A DNA stretch of 6,754 nt from CAXTTV01 sp964247295 (GTDB lineage: Bacteria; Chloroflexota; Ktedonobacteria; Ktedonobacterales; Ktedonobacteraceae). Where the stretch lies: contig CAXTTV010000236.1 in the NCBI GenBank assembly GCA_964247295.1, forward strand, positions 1-6,754, written 5' to 3'. The position numbers and the translations under genes are program-made. This document shows, in pieces, positions 4,858-6,754 of the stretch. Numbering within the stretch: the first letter of the stretch is position 1; each line of letters begins with the position of its first letter. The notes beneath the pieces are model-generated. The model was not told the DNA's origin, searched no databases, and saw only the letters and a list, made by a program, of their open reading frames with translations.

Positions 4858-6754
4858 TCAGGAAAAAAGGTACTCGGTATCAGGAACGGTAGTGTTACTA
4901 TGAGCCAACTCCAGTTTTTGCAGGTAAATCTCCCCATTTACAACATCAGCCTCCACAATATCACCGGCCTCCAGCGTCTGCTGTAAGATATATTCCGCCA
5001 GCCGATCCTCCAAAAGACTCTGGATAGTGCGTCGCAGTGGTCGAGCCCCGTAACTACGATCGTATCCCCTCTCCACTAGTAATTCATGAACGGCTTCAGA
5101 GACGCGCAATTGGATACCCAGGCGCTGGATACGCTCAGCGGTCTTGTCAATCATCAGAGCCGCGATCTGACGTAAGTGGTGGCGTTCCAGTGGATGAAAC
5201 ACAATGCAATCATCGATACGATTGAGAAGCTCAGGCTTAAATTGTTGTTTTAACTCGCGGTAGATCTGTTCCTGCATCCCAGTCAGCTCATAGTCGGGAA
5301 GTACACGAGATGTGAAGCTGAAAGCATTGCGTTGTAAGGCGGAAGTTCCCAGGTTTGATGTCAGAATAATGACCGCGTTCTTGAAACTGGCAACGCGACC
5401 CCGTGCGTCCGTAATTTGTCCCTCGTCCAAAATCTGGAGGAGCAGATCATAGACTTTGGTATGAGCCTTCTCAATCTCATCGAAAAGCACAACGCTGTAC
5501 GGCTGGCGGCGGATTGCCTCAGTAAGCTGGCCGCCTTGATCGAACCCGATATAACCGGGTGGGGCCCCCACCAGTCGGGAAACCAGATGCTCCTCCATAA
5601 ACTCTGACATATCTAGTTGAAGAATTGCCTGTTCATTGTGGAAGAGGACCTCAGCCAGAGCGCGGGCGACCTCTGTTTTGCCGACGCCACTTGGACCCAC
5701 GAAGATAAATGAGCCGATTGGCCACTGGCTATCGCGCAGGTTAGTGCGTGAGCGGCGGATCGCCTGTGCGATACTTTTAATCGCGGGAGCCTGACCAATC
5801 ACCCGCTGATGCAATTCTTTTTCCAGTTGAAGGAGGCGAGTCGCCTCTGCACTGGATAAGCGAGTCACAGGGATTCCCGTCCACATCGAGAGCACCTCAG
5901 CGATCTGCTGTGGGCCGACGATCGGTTGTGTTTGTTCCAGATCTTCAAGCCAGCCGGTTTCGGCCAGGCGAAGGTCTTTGCGCATCTCCGTTTCGGCGGT
6001 GCGCATCTGCATCGCCTGAGCATATTCACCTCGGGCAATCAGCTCATCTTTCAGCCCGCGAAGCTCATCAACCTCATGGCGCAACAGGCGGACCGTCTGG
6101 GGAATTGAGGTACGCTGGACACAGAGTCGAGAGGCCGCCTCATCCAGCAGATCAATCGCCTTATCTGGCTGGCAGCGATCTGACAGGTAGCGGCCAGAGA
6201 GCTGAACCGCTGCCTGAAGAGCCTCATCCATAATCTCAACTTGATGATATCGGGCATAGCGCTCACTCAAGCCACGAAGTATTTCCAGCGTCTCTTCCGG
6301 GTTCGTTTCAGAGACCAGCACCGGCTGGAAGCGGCGTTCCAGCGCGGGATCGGCCTCAATGTATGTGCGATAATCCTCAAGTGTTGTTGCGCCGATGCAG
6401 CGGAACTCACCTCGGGCCAGCATGGGTTTAAAAAGGTTTGCCATGGTGCTAGTTCCCTCAGCAGGGTTCGCATTTACCAGAGTGTGAAGCTCATCAATCA
6501 CAATCAGCAGATTTCGCGCGCGCGCCACCTCAGCCAGAATCGCCTTCAAGCGTTCTTCAAAATCGCCGCGAAAGCGTGTTCCGACCGTCAGAAGGCCCAC
6601 ATCCAGAGAGACCACCCGGTGATTGCGCAGACTCTCCGGCACCCGATCCTCAACAATAGCCAGAGCCAGTCCCTCCGCGATCGCCGTCTTGGCCCCCCCC
6701 CCCCGCCCCCAGAAAACACGATTAATTTTTTTTGGGCGCGGAAAGCTAGTGATT
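4858..6754 (-). CDS. clpC: ClpC-type AAA+ unfoldase, N-terminus cut by window
   Basis: An ATP-driven Hsp100 unfoldase expected to form a hexamer that feeds proteins to ClpP. The frame stays open to the right edge, giving 631 residues; full ClpC has about 810-850, so the N domain and the start of the first AAA+ domain are missing. Present are Walker B of domain 1 (LLIVIDE, about 82-88), an arginine finger region (ERRF, 139-142) and a short middle domain (about 215-275), the length typical of ClpC rather than ClpB. Domain 2 has GPSGVGKT (353-360), VVLFDEIEKAH, sensor-1 LTSNLG and sensor-2 GARPLRR. Pore residues appear in TRFRG and GYIGF. The ClpP-docking loop reads AFSF where ClpC proteins usually have VGF. 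The domain-1 Walker A reads GRGGGAKT instead of GEPGVGKT, probably sequence error at the contig end. The GTG at 6642 is the internal Val of DRVPESL, not a start. Confidence 0.93.
   Translation of the reverse strand, partial: ITSFPRPKKINRVFWGRGGGAKTAIAEGLALAIVEDRVPESLRNHRVVSLDVGLLTVGTRFRGDFEERLKAILAEVARARNLLIVIDELHTLVNANPAEGTSTMANLFKPMLARGEFRCIGATTLEDYRTYIEADPALERRFQPVLVSETNPEETLEILRGLSERYARYHQVEIMDEALQAAVQLSGRYLSDRCQPDKAIDLLDEAASRLCVQRTSIPQTVRLLRHEVDELRGLKDELIARGEYAQAMQMRTAETEMRKDLRLAETGWLEDLEQTQPIVGPQQIAEVLSMWTGIPVTRLSSAEATRLLQLEKELHQRVIGQAPAIKSIAQAIRRSRTNLRDSQWPIGSFIFVGPSGVGKTEVARALAEVLFHNEQAILQLDMSEFMEEHLVSRLVGAPPGYIGFDQGGQLTEAIRRQPYSVVLFDEIEKAHTKVYDLLLQILDEGQITDARGRVASFKNAVIILTSNLGTSALQRNAFSFTSRVLPDYELTGMQEQIYRELKQQFKPELLNRIDDCIVFHPLERHHLRQIAALMIDKTAERIQRLGIQLRVSEAVHELLVERGYDRSYGARPLRRTIQSLLEDRLAEYILQQTLEAGDIVEADVVNGEIYLQKLELAHSNTTVPDTEYLFS
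6691..6754. other. Low-quality right end of the contig
   Basis: A run of twelve C, one G and five C (6693-6710) covers the domain-1 Walker A codons of clpC. Read on the minus strand, the frame and length are kept (FWGRGGGAKT for the family's LIGEPGVGKT), but conserved residues are changed, mostly to G-containing codons. Base-call error is the simplest explanation. Confidence 0.65.

Noticed and set aside
6693..6710. Poly-C run as a phase-variation (slipped-strand) tract in clpC
   Set aside because: It replaces an invariant P-loop, keeps the exact family length and lies at the contig edge next to other implausible substitutions, so sequence error is simpler.

Overview
The window is an ordinary bacterial chromosomal stretch with five protein-coding genes. 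Two of these are cut by the window ends. I found no RNA gene, CRISPR array, mobile element or phage gene. The gene set (K+-independent membrane pyrophosphatase, ClpC-type AAA+ unfoldase, small class E/F-like sortase, PhnB-like VOC protein, acyl-CoA dehydrogenase), the moderate GC content of the genes and the AT-rich spacers would fit a soil Chloroflexota such as a Ktedonobacteria. An actinobacterium-like Gram-positive is the alternative. This placement is inference from gene character, not from a marker gene.

Layout: positions 1-870 (+) hold the C-terminal two thirds of an acyl-CoA dehydrogenase. Its stop overlaps, tail to tail, the stop of a sortase on the minus strand (867-1451). Upstream of the sortase on the same strand is a PhnB-like VOC gene (1515-2030). 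A 342-base AT-rich divergent spacer (2031-2372) separates it from hppA (2373-4631, +). hppA converges on clpC (4858-6754, -), which runs off the right end. Two inverted repeats (4633-4648 and 4669-4718) lie between these convergent genes.

The genes do not form a pathway. The acyl-CoA dehydrogenase belongs to fatty or branched-chain acyl-CoA oxidation, the sortase to surface-protein anchoring or processing, hppA to pyrophosphate-driven proton pumping, and clpC to protein unfolding and degradation. The best local observations are a near-consensus sortase promoter whose predicted transcript starts at the ATG, a 4-base stop-codon overlap between convergent genes, a strong U-tract-less hairpin between hppA and clpC, and an 18-base palindrome in the divergent spacer.

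Both window ends look like low-quality contig ends. Conserved residues of acyl-CoA dehydrogenase (left) and of the ClpC Walker A motif (right) are replaced by G-rich codons without loss of frame, in mirror-image fashion. Residues in about 30-80 and 6691-6754 should not be interpreted biologically. I found no convincing previously undescribed system here.
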